From assembly GCA_030726725.1 (NCBI GenBank), contig JANRDC010000030.1, positions 1 through 52,409 of the forward strand: DNA of 52,409 bases. The letters run 5' to 3'. Both the position numbers and the translations under genes were made by a program. The stretch comes from Flavobacteriaceae bacterium (GTDB lineage: Bacteria > Bacteroidota > Bacteroidia > Flavobacteriales > Flavobacteriaceae). Under the pieces are notes generated by a model. That model had not been told where the DNA came from. It was given only the letters and a program-made list of their open reading frames with translations, and did not search any database. This document shows, piece by piece, positions 17,386 through 25,997 of this stretch (its first letter is position 1; the number at the start of each line of letters is the position of its first letter).

Positions 17386-19806
17386 CTACTGAATCGCCTT
17401 TTTAATTCTGGCGTTTAGCTCAGCTAAATGAATTTTGGTGAGTGCATCCGAAGATCCCGACTTGGTTGTTTTGGCCAGTTTGGTCAACTGGTCTAAAGCA
17501 GCCGCACGAATATCTGTGACATCGGGGTTAACAGCATTTCCCGCACCTCTACCTGATGGAGCGGCAGGTTTATCCTGCAACAAGAAAATGAGTCGATCCA
17601 CATGGGCGCGCTGTAAATTTCTTCGGTAGGTGTCTACCGCTTTTCCGCTGCGTGCGTCTGACCAAATTCCTTGGGTTAAATCATCCATCATTTGCTTGAT
17701 GTTGTAGGCAGCCCCACCATTAACCGCCTCGTTTTCCATCACCCTGGCCAAACGCTCAAATGACAACAATTGATTCAAGGTGCGCACTTGAAGGCCGCGT
17801 ACCTTTTCGACAGCCGGAGTAAAATCAATTTTATTGAGGATGTTTTGGTCCAGCATCCAATAAGGAGTGGCAAATAATTCAGCTTGCAAAAAGCGCATCG
17901 CGTCTTGCTGTAAATTCTTGGGAACATGGGTATAAACAGGCCCTTCTTGCTCATAGGTCTTGGTGTATTTGTATACACCTCCTAGATTGGCCGTAACATG
18001 ACCCATATAGCGATTGTATTGTCCGAGTACTTCATTGTACAAATCGTTTAGGTCCTCGTAATCTTTACCTGCTTCACTGGTCCATTGAATCAAGTTGGGC
18101 ACAATGCGCTTTAGGTTGGCAATTCCATAGGTACTCGCTTTCATCGCGTTATCTCCCAAATCTTCGGTCTGTGAAGAAGGATCGATCACTTGGAACTGTT
18201 GCGCGCCAAAACGATAAAGCGGATCGCCTTTCTTATCCAAAATCCACTGATTTAGTATGGGTTTTTCCTCTTCAGGGGATTTGCCTAGAATAGGACGATA
18301 ACCCCAGGCGATGGAATACTTGTCATAAGGTCCGATGTTGGGCATCAAAGCCACTCCATCATCACCGGGTTGTGCGATATAATTAAAACGAGCGTAATCC
18401 ATAATCGAGGGCGCTGTGCCAAATTCAGCAGTAAATGACGCTGAACGCAATGAGTCCACTGGGTAAGCTACACTGCTCCCCATATTGTGCGGTAAGCCCA
18501 AAGTGTGACCTACCTCGTGAGAAGAGACAAAACGGATCAAGCGGCCCATGACTGCATCTTTAAACTCCGGGGTTTGCGCCTCAGGATTAATGGCAGCTGT
18601 TTGCACAAAGAACCAATTGCGCAATAAGGTCATCACATTGTGGTACCAGTTGATATCTGATTCCAGAATTTCACCACTGCGCGGATCGCTCACGTGAGGA
18701 CCATTGGCGTTGGGAATTGGCGAGGCTAAATAGCGGACTACTGAATAACGGACGTCCTCAGGAGACCATTCTGGATCCTCCTCGACAGAAGGTGGATCAG
18801 CTGCAATAATGGCGTTTTTAAAACCAGCCGCTTCAAAAGCTACTTGCCAGTCCTCAATACCTTGTTTGATGTAGGGTACCCACTGTTTTGGTGTTGCGCG
18901 GTCCACATAATAAACGATTTGTTTTTTTGGCTCCACCAATTCTCCCCTGTTGAATTTTTCAACATCCTCGTCTTTAACCTCTAAACGCCAGCGATCTAAA
19001 TAGGTAACTGACTTCGACTTGTGATCCGCCAAACCGTAATCGACCTGACTGCGGGCAAACCAACCCACGCGCTCATCAAAATACCTGCGACGCATAGGTT
19101 CTTTGGGCAACAAAATCATAGAGTTGTTGATCTCCACAGAGAAAGCCTCCAATGAACCATTGGAAGGTGGTTTGGTAGACTTATACGTTTTTACGTGTCT
19201 AGCTTCAATATTCAACGGATAAGACTTTACAGACTCAATGTACGAACGCTTGGCGTCCACCCCTGAAATCTTATAGGTCTCCTTATAACTATTGCTGATG
19301 CCCAATGTTTTTACATCGTCTTGAAACAAATAAGTCACCTCAATCAAGGTAGAAGGATGCTCGGCATCAGGACCTGAGGCCAATATGCCAAAGGAAGCCA
19401 CAATAGGTTCAAAGTTTGAATTCCCAACCGCCTCATGAACAGGCAGGCTATCTGCAGCTACATTGTCGTAAGAAACCAAACGCAGCAGCACCTGCTTGTT
19501 TTTCTTCTCCCAACGAAGCACTTGGGTGTTTTGCTTGCCACCGCCAAAACCTAAACCATTGGCCGTTTTGGCAATGCGGGTCACCATCAACATCTCGCGA
19601 CCCATCAATGAATCAGGGATTTCGTAGTAATACTTTTCAGCTACTTGGTGAACCGAAAACAGACCTTGATCCGTCTTGGCTTTGCTGTTGACGATATCTT
19701 CGTATTTTTTTTCCTTTGATGCAGGAGCATCTTTACCGCCCTTTTCCTGGGCTTGGGCAGTAAAAAGAACTGCACCCAGGGCAGTCCATAACAATAAATG
19801 TTTCAT
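17386..19806 (-). CDS. Secreted zinc metalloprotease (DUF5117/DUF5118 type)
   Basis: An 806-residue protein with a signal peptide ending at TAQAQ. Early residues (about 35-80, YEDIVNSKAKTDQGLFSVHQ) match the DUF5118 lead region, followed by a DUF5117-like domain to about 300. The zinc site is HEVGHTLGLPH at 430-440, a metzincin-like HExxHxxGxxH, and GTAPSIMDYARFNY downstream resembles a Met-turn. The C-terminal third is helical. These large proteases are frequent in Bacteroidota and act in the periplasm or outside; the substrate is unknown. A stray single-frame overlap with the efflux gene is absent; the two genes simply abut. Confidence 0.9.
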   Translation of the reverse strand: MKHLLLWTALGAVLFTAQAQEKGGKDAPASKEKKYEDIVNSKAKTDQGLFSVHQVAEKYYYEIPDSLMGREMLMVTRIAKTANGLGFGGGKQNTQVLRWEKKNKQVLLRLVSYDNVAADSLPVHEAVGNSNFEPIVASFGILASGPDAEHPSTLIEVTYLFQDDVKTLGISNSYKETYKISGVDAKRSYIESVKSYPLNIEARHVKTYKSTKPPSNGSLEAFSVEINNSMILLPKEPMRRRYFDERVGWFARSQVDYGLADHKSKSVTYLDRWRLEVKDEDVEKFNRGELVEPKKQIVYYVDRATPKQWVPYIKQGIEDWQVAFEAAGFKNAIIAADPPSVEEDPEWSPEDVRYSVVRYLASPIPNANGPHVSDPRSGEILESDINWYHNVMTLLRNWFFVQTAAINPEAQTPEFKDAVMGRLIRFVSSHEVGHTLGLPHNMGSSVAYPVDSLRSASFTAEFGTAPSIMDYARFNYIAQPGDDGVALMPNIGPYDKYSIAWGYRPILGKSPEEEKPILNQWILDKKGDPLYRFGAQQFQVIDPSSQTEDLGDNAMKASTYGIANLKRIVPNLIQWTSEAGKDYEDLNDLYNEVLGQYNRYMGHVTANLGGVYKYTKTYEQEGPVYTHVPKNLQQDAMRFLQAELFATPYWMLDQNILNKIDFTPAVEKVRGLQVRTLNQLLSFERLARVMENEAVNGGAAYNIKQMMDDLTQGIWSDARSGKAVDTYRRNLQRAHVDRLIFLLQDKPAAPSGRGAGNAVNPDVTDIRAAALDQLTKLAKTTKSGSSDALTKIHLAELNARIKKAIQ

Positions 19807-19842
19807 GGAATATAATTTTCCTCTAATTAACCACTTTTTGCG

Positions 19843-20199
19843 TTAAAATGAAAATAGTTGGAACAACGAGCGAACACTCTGGTTTTTTGAAACGTACAGC
19901 TCAAAGCAAATTCCCCTTTTGTCTGAGGCATTTGGGCGAACCAGTATCTCGCATTGTCCTTTGGTCTGATAGAACAAATTGTAATTGAGCATGCGCAATC
20001 TGTGTTTCCAAGAAGCAGACCCCAATACCGGGCCAAACTCTTTGGCGGAACAAACCTTTTTGTGCAACAGCTCTCTGACAAATAAGTGTTCCTGAATCGA
20101 GAGCTGCAGCGGTTTACCTTCCCAACATATTGCACCATCTTCCCAAGAAATTTGGGTAGTATGGGGTTTCTTTCGAAAAAATCTAGTCAATAGTTCCAT
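19843..20199 (-). CDS. Small soluble winged-helix-like protein, partner candidate of the BspA receptor
   Basis: A 118-residue protein from the ATG at 20199; a TTG at 20259 would add 20 residues. The first 35 residues hold a basic RFFRKK and a short strand segment. The rest (LQLSIQEHLFVRELL, then SAKEFGPVLG, a basic helix, then LVRPNASDKRGICFEL) lines up by eye with the cytoplasmic tail of the divergent neighbour. Shared features are Ser-x-x-Glu-x-x-x-Val-x-Gly, a basic helix and an Asp-Lys-Arg turn before the last strand. This pattern resembles a winged helix-turn-helix. Function is unknown; it could bind DNA or the neighbour. Confidence 0.6.
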   Translation of the reverse strand: MELLTRFFRKKPHTTQISWEDGAICWEGKPLQLSIQEHLFVRELLHKKVCSAKEFGPVLGSASWKHRLRMLNYNLFYQTKGQCEILVRPNASDKRGICFELYVSKNQSVRSLFQLFSF

Positions 20200-20277
20200 C
20201 TGACCGGTATATTGATTTGGATGTGGCCAAACTAAAATAGAATCATCGATCCCAGTCAATATTTTAGGTCTTTTAGG

Positions 20278-20322
20278 TGATGTTACTTATTTTGACTATT
20301 TTGGTTTAATTGATGTTACTTA
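20278..20322. promoter_or_regulatory. 12-bp direct repeat in the divergent promoter region
   Basis: TGATGTTACTTA occurs at 20278-20289 and again at 20311-20322, exactly 33 bases (three helical turns) apart. It lies between the small winged-helix-like gene and the BspA-receptor gene. A second short repeat, TTTTAGGT, occurs twice ten bases apart just before it (20262-20279). The spacing suits a protein bound twice on one DNA face. Confidence 0.55.
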
Positions 20323-20326
20323 CCTA

Positions 20327-21529
20327 ATGAAGCCCATTAAATTTCAATTAATCAAAACTTTGATCGCATTTATTTCCATTGGATGTACAGCGGATCTACA
20401 AGCTCAGAACACACCTTTTCTGTATCGGGCGACCGACAACAAAACCATCATAGCCAGTCCGGAAGCGAAAATCGGCGCCCAGTATACCCTGGATGGGGTC
20501 GAATATTTGGTGGTTGATGACGGCCTACTCAAGCAGATGGCTAAAGACCGACTGGACCTCTCCAAAACGGTGACCACCAGGGTTACGGACATGAGTTTTC
20601 TTTGTTATAAATGGACGGACTTCAATCAAGACATCAGCCACTGGGATGTGAGCCAGGTCTCTGATTTTAGTTGGATGTTCGGTTTTGCTGAGACGTTTAA
20701 TGCAGACCTGAGCGCTTGGGATTTAAGCAGTGCAATCATACTGAGCGATATGTTTCACGGCACAAAGTCATTTCAAGGGGATTTATCTTCATGGGATGTG
20801 TCCGGAGTCACCATGTTTAATGGAATGTTCCACAACAGCAACTTCAACCAACCGCTCAACAACTGGAATCTGAAAAACGCAGAAAACACCAGTGGAATGT
20901 TTGACGACAACCTTTATTTTAATCAGCCACTAGACCGATGGGATATGTCACAAGTCGCCTACATGGGGGGTATGTTTGCCGAGGCCATTGCTTTTGACCA
21001 AGACCTCTCTATGTGGAACACCTGTAGTGTTCAAGACATGACTAATATGTTTCGCAACGCAACTGCTTTTCGCAGCGATCTTTCCGGTTGGTGTGTTACC
21101 GGCATCAAAGAACGGCCCATAGACTTTGGGGAACCAGGAGCATTTAAAGAACCTCAATGGGGGAAAGAAAAAACAAAGAAATACTCATATTGGATGATCT
21201 ATGGTATGGGATTGTTGATCGTCGGAGGACTAGGCACCGCTTGGCTTTTGAAAAAAACAAAAAAATCGACGTCAAAAATCAGCTTAGCGCAAGCCCTAGT
21301 GGATCGGGCAAAGCTGTTGGGGCGTGCAGATCTCTCCAGGGCTGAATTGGACGAGGTGTTTGGAATTGACAAAAGTGCCTTTGAGGCGCAAAAGGTTTAT
21401 CGCTCCAGAATACTCAAGGATTTGAGTCGTCAACACCCAGATTTGCTGCGCAGGGAGAGAGACCCGAACGACAAACGATCTTATCGCTATATTATCCATC
21501 ATCCGGATTTAAGTAACCGGCAAAATTAA
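20327..21529 (+). CDS. BspA-like (DUF285) receptor with membrane anchor and cytoplasmic winged-helix-like tail
   Basis: A 400-residue protein. Signal peptide 1-26. Residues 30-90 hold a lead domain (LDGVEYLVVDD, VTTRVTDMS). Then about seven DUF285/BspA-type repeats of roughly 25 residues follow (MF-x-F-N-D-LS-WD motif) to about 256. One membrane segment spans about 288-308, followed by KKTKK, so the last 90 residues are cytoplasmic. That tail (LSRAELDEVFG, QKVYRSRILKDL, RRERDPNDKRSYRYII) looks like a winged helix. The layout suggests a one-protein transmembrane sensor whose repeats are outside the inner membrane. The SDR gene follows 10 bases after the stop. Confidence 0.8.
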   Translation: MKPIKFQLIKTLIAFISIGCTADLQAQNTPFLYRATDNKTIIASPEAKIGAQYTLDGVEYLVVDDGLLKQMAKDRLDLSKTVTTRVTDMSFLCYKWTDFNQDISHWDVSQVSDFSWMFGFAETFNADLSAWDLSSAIILSDMFHGTKSFQGDLSSWDVSGVTMFNGMFHNSNFNQPLNNWNLKNAENTSGMFDDNLYFNQPLDRWDMSQVAYMGGMFAEAIAFDQDLSMWNTCSVQDMTNMFRNATAFRSDLSGWCVTGIKERPIDFGEPGAFKEPQWGKEKTKKYSYWMIYGMGLLIVGGLGTAWLLKKTKKSTSKISLAQALVDRAKLLGRADLSRAELDEVFGIDKSAFEAQKVYRSRILKDLSRQHPDLLRRERDPNDKRSYRYIIHHPDLSNRQN

Positions 21530-21539
21530 GTTGTTACTC

Positions 21540-22319
21540 ATGTCTAAAAAAATTTGGATTACTGGTGCTTCATCCGGAATTGGCGCTGCGCTTGCTCGGG
21601 AACTATCCGCTCAAGGACATCAATTATTGATCAGCGCGCGCAGAATTGAAGCTTTAGAAGCGGTGAGGGTCACTTGTGCTTTTCCTGAAAAAATCAATTG
21701 TGTATCGTTGGACTTAGAAAACCCAGAAAGTCATCGCGAGATAGCAGATCACGCATGGGGGCTGATGTCTGGCATCGATGTGGTGATCCACAACGCTGGG
21801 GTAAGCCAAAGGTCGCTGGCGCATGAAACAGATTGGCGGGTAGATGAACGATTGATGCAAATCAACTATGTGGGAACAGTAGCTTTGACCAAAGCTATTT
21901 TAGGCCGATTTTTAGACCGTGGTCGTGGACACTTTGTGGTGGTGACTAGCCTGACCGGAGTCATACCTTCCCCCTATCGATCTGGGTATTCAGCCGCCAA
22001 ACATGCCCTGCACGGTTTTTTTGACAGTTTGCGCGCGGAACTGGAAGACCAGGGAATTGCGGTTACTTTGGTGGCTCCTGGATTTGTGCAAACTCAGGTA
22101 TCCGTAAATGCATTGACAGGCGATGGTACTTCACTAGGAGTGATGGACAACGCACAAGCTCGGGGAATTTCAGCAGAGCGTTGCGCTGCTGAGATTGTTC
22201 AGGCCATGCATCGACAAAAAAGAGAAGTATACATTGGAAGGGAGTCCTATGCGGCTTATGTGAAAAGGTATTTGCCTGGGCTTTTTGCCCGAATGATCAA
22301 AAAAGCTAAAGTGCGCTAG
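21540..22319 (+). CDS. SDR family short-chain dehydrogenase
   Basis: A 259-residue classical short-chain dehydrogenase/reductase. The NAD(P)-binding TGASSGIG is at the N-terminus, NAG (HNAGVSQ) in the middle, the catalytic Ser in VVTSLTG and the catalytic YSAAK further on. The C-terminal helical region resembles the DHRS7/SDR26-type enzymes that act on lipids or steroids; the substrate is unknown. I start at the ATG at 21540 because it precedes the first strand; a TTG at 21531 is in frame. It lies close behind the BspA-receptor gene and may share its transcript. Confidence 0.9.
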   Translation: MSKKIWITGASSGIGAALARELSAQGHQLLISARRIEALEAVRVTCAFPEKINCVSLDLENPESHREIADHAWGLMSGIDVVIHNAGVSQRSLAHETDWRVDERLMQINYVGTVALTKAILGRFLDRGRGHFVVVTSLTGVIPSPYRSGYSAAKHALHGFFDSLRAELEDQGIAVTLVAPGFVQTQVSVNALTGDGTSLGVMDNAQARGISAERCAAEIVQAMHRQKREVYIGRESYAAYVKRYLPGLFARMIKKAKVR

Positions 22320-22333
22320 TGGGTCGGTCTGTT

Positions 22334-22999
22334 TTACAAAAACAAGTTGAGCATCAGAAAAAAAACAGCCTGAATGATCAGTAAACTGCTGGCAAACACA
22401 TGAGCATTGACTTGTTTGAGCTGGAGGTTAATACGCAGCAAAACAGCGCTAACCACAAACCAGCACAGGTAATTAAACAAAGGAATGTCCCCGTTATTCC
22501 AGGTCCAAAAATTTAATTTTACCGCTACAGGTTCTAAAATAAAATCAAAAAAAGTCGCCATAGCTGCACCGCCAAGCACCACCACAGTGGTTGATGTTGC
22601 CCCTGTCCAGGGAATATTTAATTTGCTTTTCATCAGCTCAATGCTTTGGAGCAGGAAAGATCCGGAGCAGTATACAATCACAAACCAATTTAGGCCGATC
22701 AGCCAGGGTACTCCCAAAATTTTTGGCCCCAGTACTGGGCCGTACTGATACTCACCGAAAAGCAGACCAGTATTCACCCCGATGATCTCTGTCGCCATAC
22801 TGATGACAAAGGCAATCGCAAAGGACAACAAAAAGTTTTTGATGGACTTTAGTTGGGTATTGGCCAGCAATAAAAACATAAACAACAGCACCAAAGGTGT
22901 GCTGCTGACAAACCAATCTTTATAGGGTGTAAAGAGCATACCTAACACGCCTGTACCATGAAATAGCAGCGCTAAAAACAGGGGATTAATTTTTTTCAT
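22334..22999 (-). CDS. cruF: Carotenoid biosynthesis protein, CruF-like hydratase
   Basis: A 221-residue protein with about seven hydrophobic segments. It carries the CruF/DUF422 features EIIGVNTGLLFGEYQYG, GPKILGVPWLIGLNWF and FDFILEPVAVKLNFW. CruF adds water to the 1',2' double bond at the end of a linear carotenoid. Its start overlaps the end of the desaturase gene by 14 bases, so the two are cotranslated, matching the hydration and 3,4-desaturation steps on the way to myxol-, saproxanthin- or flexixanthin-type pigments. Phytoene synthase and cyclase are not in this window. Confidence 0.85.
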   Translation of the reverse strand: MKKINPLFLALLFHGTGVLGMLFTPYKDWFVSSTPLVLLFMFLLLANTQLKSIKNFLLSFAIAFVISMATEIIGVNTGLLFGEYQYGPVLGPKILGVPWLIGLNWFVIVYCSGSFLLQSIELMKSKLNIPWTGATSTTVVVLGGAAMATFFDFILEPVAVKLNFWTWNNGDIPLFNYLCWFVVSAVLLRINLQLKQVNAHVFASSLLIIQAVFFLMLNLFL

Positions 23000-24506
23000 G
23001 TACAGAATTATTCGGTGAAGTATGCGTTTTGTATTTGTTTTGAACTAAATCTGACACTATGGCTGCTCCGGACAAACAAAGCGGTATACCGCCTCCTGGA
23101 TGTACGCTTCCACCGACAAAATACAGACCATCAATAGTCTTGCTGTAATTGGGATGCCTCATAAATGCTGCCATCCTGCTGTTGGAACTAGTCCCGTAAA
23201 GTGAGCCCATATAGGAAGCTGTTTTTGACTCAATCGTCACTGGGCTGAGGACCTCTGAAACAGCTATGTAAGATTCGATTTGATCCCCCAATACTCTGTT
23301 TAATTTCTGGATAATCGCCTGGCGATAAAACTGTTCCAATGCCGACCAATCTTGGCCGGTATTGGCCGGAACATTGATCATTACAAACCAGTTTTCTTTT
23401 CCTAAAGGAGCATGTGCTCCAGGCTCCATTTTGTCGGTAATATTGACATAAACGGTCGGATCGGCATACGGCAATCCTGTGTGAAAAATCGCCTCAAATT
23501 CCGATCGGTAATCCGCGCTAAAAAAGATATTGTGCAACCCTAATGAAGGGAATGATTTATTTATCCCCCAATAAAAAATAAGCGCACTGCTGCTTCTCTC
23601 CTGTTTTTTTACCTGTGCGGCCTTGGCAGCGTCGTTCAACAACTGTTTATAGGTGAAGTAGACGTCCATATTGCTTACCACAAGATTGGCCTGGTGAAAC
23701 ACCTCATTGATCAGCACACCTTGGACACGATCATTTTCAACTACAATCTGCTGCACAGACTGACCAAAAGAAAACTCAACCCCTGTTTTCAATGCCAAAC
23801 GATACAGCGCATTGGTGATGCTGATCATGCCCCCTTTCGGATAATGCGCCCCTTCATTGTGTTCCAAGTGTGCAATCAAAGAAAGCATGGCCGGAGCCTG
23901 ATAGGGATTGCTGCCGTTATAGGTGGCAAATCGATTAAACAACTGAACTAGTTTAGGGGACTTAAATGCAGACTGATTGTAATCATTTAAGGATTGAAAT
24001 AGATAAGCCCATTTAAAGTCGCCTATGGCTTTAAAAATTGGGGCTTTAAATAGGGTCTGAACAGTGTGTAACGAGTGTCTTAAAAAGATGTTGGCAATGT
24101 TGCGATAGGCTGAAGATGCGCGATGCAGATACCTAGAGACATTTTCTGAGGGCTCTTCCGTTTTTTCCAACAACTCTGAGGCAAATGCTTCTGGATCAGT
24201 ATAGGCCTTGATGCGCACGCCATCCTCATAAAAATAAGTACAGGCGACCTCAAGTTTTTCGTAGGTAAAGTAGGGAGCAATCGGCTCTTTGGCCAAGGCA
24301 AATAATTCTTCGATCAAACGAGGGCTCGTAAATAAACTCGGACCCGCGTCAAACTTAAATCCGTCGATTTCGAAATGGGTTAATTTCCCGCCGGGGTAAT
24401 CGTTTTTCTCAAAAACCTGAACGTTGAACCCTTGGAGCTGAAGCCTAATGGCCGTAGCTATTCCGCCCACACCTGCACCTATAACAATCGCTTTATTTGA
24501 AGACAC
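22986..24506 (-). CDS. crtD: Carotenoid desaturase of the CrtI/CrtD family
   Basis: A 506-residue FAD enzyme. The dinucleotide-binding motif GAGVGGIATAIRL begins at residue 11, followed by YPGGKLTHFEIDGFKFDAGPS. The C-terminal signature GLYFVGGSVHPGGGIPLCLSGA is typical of phytoene-desaturase-like enzymes. Coupling to a CruF-like hydratase argues for 1-hydroxycarotenoid 3,4-desaturase (CrtD) rather than phytoene desaturase (CrtI), but sequence reading alone cannot separate them. It starts with GTG, as no ATG is available near the FAD motif. A TAAATTTG element lies 24 bases upstream (24538-24531). Confidence 0.85.
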   Translation of the reverse strand: MSSNKAIVIGAGVGGIATAIRLQLQGFNVQVFEKNDYPGGKLTHFEIDGFKFDAGPSLFTSPRLIEELFALAKEPIAPYFTYEKLEVACTYFYEDGVRIKAYTDPEAFASELLEKTEEPSENVSRYLHRASSAYRNIANIFLRHSLHTVQTLFKAPIFKAIGDFKWAYLFQSLNDYNQSAFKSPKLVQLFNRFATYNGSNPYQAPAMLSLIAHLEHNEGAHYPKGGMISITNALYRLALKTGVEFSFGQSVQQIVVENDRVQGVLINEVFHQANLVVSNMDVYFTYKQLLNDAAKAAQVKKQERSSSALIFYWGINKSFPSLGLHNIFFSADYRSEFEAIFHTGLPYADPTVYVNITDKMEPGAHAPLGKENWFVMINVPANTGQDWSALEQFYRQAIIQKLNRVLGDQIESYIAVSEVLSPVTIESKTASYMGSLYGTSSNSRMAAFMRHPNYSKTIDGLYFVGGSVHPGGGIPLCLSGAAIVSDLVQNKYKTHTSPNNSVHEKN

Positions 24507-24587
24507 CTGAGATCAATGTTGCTGAGTGTGCAAATTTAGGCAACTTAGGGCGACTAAAACTTTAATATTTCATCATATTTTATGCGC

Positions 24588-25040
24588 TTATTCCGGGGCG
24601 GCAGAAGAGTGATCACTGACGATCTTCCAAGTTCCATCTATGCGGCGCAGCAACAAGGTAAAGTATCCTGTTGGCGTATCGGCTTGTCTAGTCAAGGTGT
24701 ATCGCCCGATCAATTGCAGGGTATTTTCATCCCATTGGGTCATGCGCAAAAAATCAAAATGCAATTGCCCCATCGCAGCCCGATCGGGATAACCCTTTAC
24801 GTATCCTGCTAATGTATTTTCATACCCGTAGGTAGGCCCGCGACCTCCCACAAAAACCAAATCATCGGAGACCCAGTATCCCTCCATAAAAGCGGACAGA
24901 TCTCCCCTGTTCCAAGCTGCTTCTTGGGCGCGCATCATCTGGGTCACAGCTTGGGCAACTTCGGGTTCAGGCGCGGACTGGGCTCTAAGGCTTTGTAAAA
25001 AAACAATGCAAAAAATGAAGAGTACGTTTAATTTATTCAT
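24588..25040 (-). CDS. Secreted DUF4440/NTF2-like protein
   Basis: A 150-residue protein with a signal peptide ending near SLRAQ and one NTF2-like domain. The domain shows MMRAQEAAWNRGDLSAFMEGYW at the start, then DLVFVGGRGPTYGYENTLAGY, and the terminal TLLLRRIDGTWKIVSDHSS typical of DUF4440. Such domains bind small ligands; no enzyme activity is implied. Its ATG at 25040 overlaps the LysR stop (ATGAATAA), so it is translationally coupled to the regulator. Upstream in-frame codons belong to the LysR reading region and are less likely. Confidence 0.82.
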   Translation of the reverse strand: MNKLNVLFIFCIVFLQSLRAQSAPEPEVAQAVTQMMRAQEAAWNRGDLSAFMEGYWVSDDLVFVGGRGPTYGYENTLAGYVKGYPDRAAMGQLHFDFLRMTQWDENTLQLIGRYTLTRQADTPTGYFTLLLRRIDGTWKIVSDHSSAAPE

Positions 25041-25917
25041 GGTGCTTGATAAAATACTGTTCAATAATTCTCTTTTTGTTTTGGCGCACGTCAGCTAAAT
25101 AGGCTTTGGCCACTGAAGATAATTTTTTATTCTTAAGCCAAATCAACCTCCAATTGGTGGTAATGGGAAGTCCAGGACTATCGATGATGTGCAACTGTCC
25201 CCGGGACAATTCATTTTTAATGCCGATCACGGGTAAGATCGAATATCCCAAACCGGCGATTACCGCTTGTTTCACCGCCTCGTTAGAGGTCAGCTTTAGT
25301 CCCTTTCGATCTGTGCGTTTGCTGAAATAATGATCCATCGCCACTCGGGTCGCCGAGCCTTCTTCGCGATAAATCAAAGGGCGATTGGAATCGAACTCAG
25401 TGGTATTACCCACCAAGAACAATTGGTTTTGCATCAGCAACTCTTCTTCAACTTCAAGTTGTGTGGGCAAGACCGAAACCAAGGCAAAATCTATCGCATT
25501 ATCCGCCAAACTCTTGATCACCTTGGTCTTGTTGGACACATCCATAGTCAAATCAATACCTGGGTGATCTGCCAAGAAATCCGTTAGAAAATAGGGCATG
25601 ACATACTTACCCGTAGAGGCAGACGAAATGCGCAACTTGCCCGCAATCAGACCACTGTACTCTTTTGTTTTGTATTTAATGGCATCCGCCTCTTGCAAGA
25701 TATTTTGCGCTATTTCTGCTATAGTTGTCCCAAAATCCGTGATGTACAGCTTTTTTCCCAAGATCTCTACCAAGGGGAATTCAAACTGACGTTGAAAATT
25801 CTTTAACTGAATCGAAAGAGCAGGTTGGGTCATGTGCATGGCCTCTGCTGCCTTAGTGACGCTCTTATGGCGTACTACCTCAGTAAAAATTTGCAATTGA
25901 TGCAAGGTATAGTTCAT
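25033..25917 (-). CDS. LysR-type transcriptional regulator (CbbR/CmpR-like context)
   Basis: A 294-residue LysR regulator. The winged helix-turn-helix spans about residues 1-60 (LQIFTEVVRHKSVTKAAEAMHMTQPALSIQ split by the turn), followed by the linker helix and a two-lobed ligand domain (GKLRISSASTGKYVMPYFL onward). LysR regulators usually control the gene divergent to them. Here that is the DUF6671 gene, and four genes on is an SbtA-type bicarbonate permease, so a role like CmpR/CbbR in inorganic carbon supply is likely but inferred. A TATCTTTG element (25940-25933) lies 15 bases upstream. Confidence 0.9.
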   Translation of the reverse strand: MNYTLHQLQIFTEVVRHKSVTKAAEAMHMTQPALSIQLKNFQRQFEFPLVEILGKKLYITDFGTTIAEIAQNILQEADAIKYKTKEYSGLIAGKLRISSASTGKYVMPYFLTDFLADHPGIDLTMDVSNKTKVIKSLADNAIDFALVSVLPTQLEVEEELLMQNQLFLVGNTTEFDSNRPLIYREEGSATRVAMDHYFSKRTDRKGLKLTSNEAVKQAVIAGLGYSILPVIGIKNELSRGQLHIIDSPGLPITTNWRLIWLKNKKLSSVAKAYLADVRQNKKRIIEQYFIKHHE

Positions 25918-25920
25918 AAC

Positions 25921-25980
25921 ATATATTTATGACAAAGATATAAATGATATATATAAATATATGATAAATTCATCATTTAT
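25921..25980. promoter_or_regulatory. Divergent LysR/DUF6671 control region
   Basis: An 80-base, very AT-rich gap. It holds a -7 element for lysR (TATCTTTG, minus strand 25940-25933). It also holds the inverted repeat ATAAAT-tcatc-ATTTAT (25964-25980), whose 17-base extent and outer A/T pairs suit the T-N11-A sites of LysR proteins. The repeat lies 17 bases before the DUF6671 ATG. Confidence 0.45.
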
Positions 25981-25997
25981 TTGATAAAAAAGCACTG

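Noticed and set aside
19827-20138. 103-residue open frame overlapping the small winged-helix-like gene
   Set aside because: It is in another frame of the same strand, has no domain-like pattern, and the 118-residue frame matches the tail of the divergent neighbour.
25341-25371. Short GC stem CTCGG/CCGAG in the lysR gene as a further palindromic element
   Set aside because: The stem is only five base pairs with a four-base loop and lies within conserved LysR coding sequence, so chance is sufficient.
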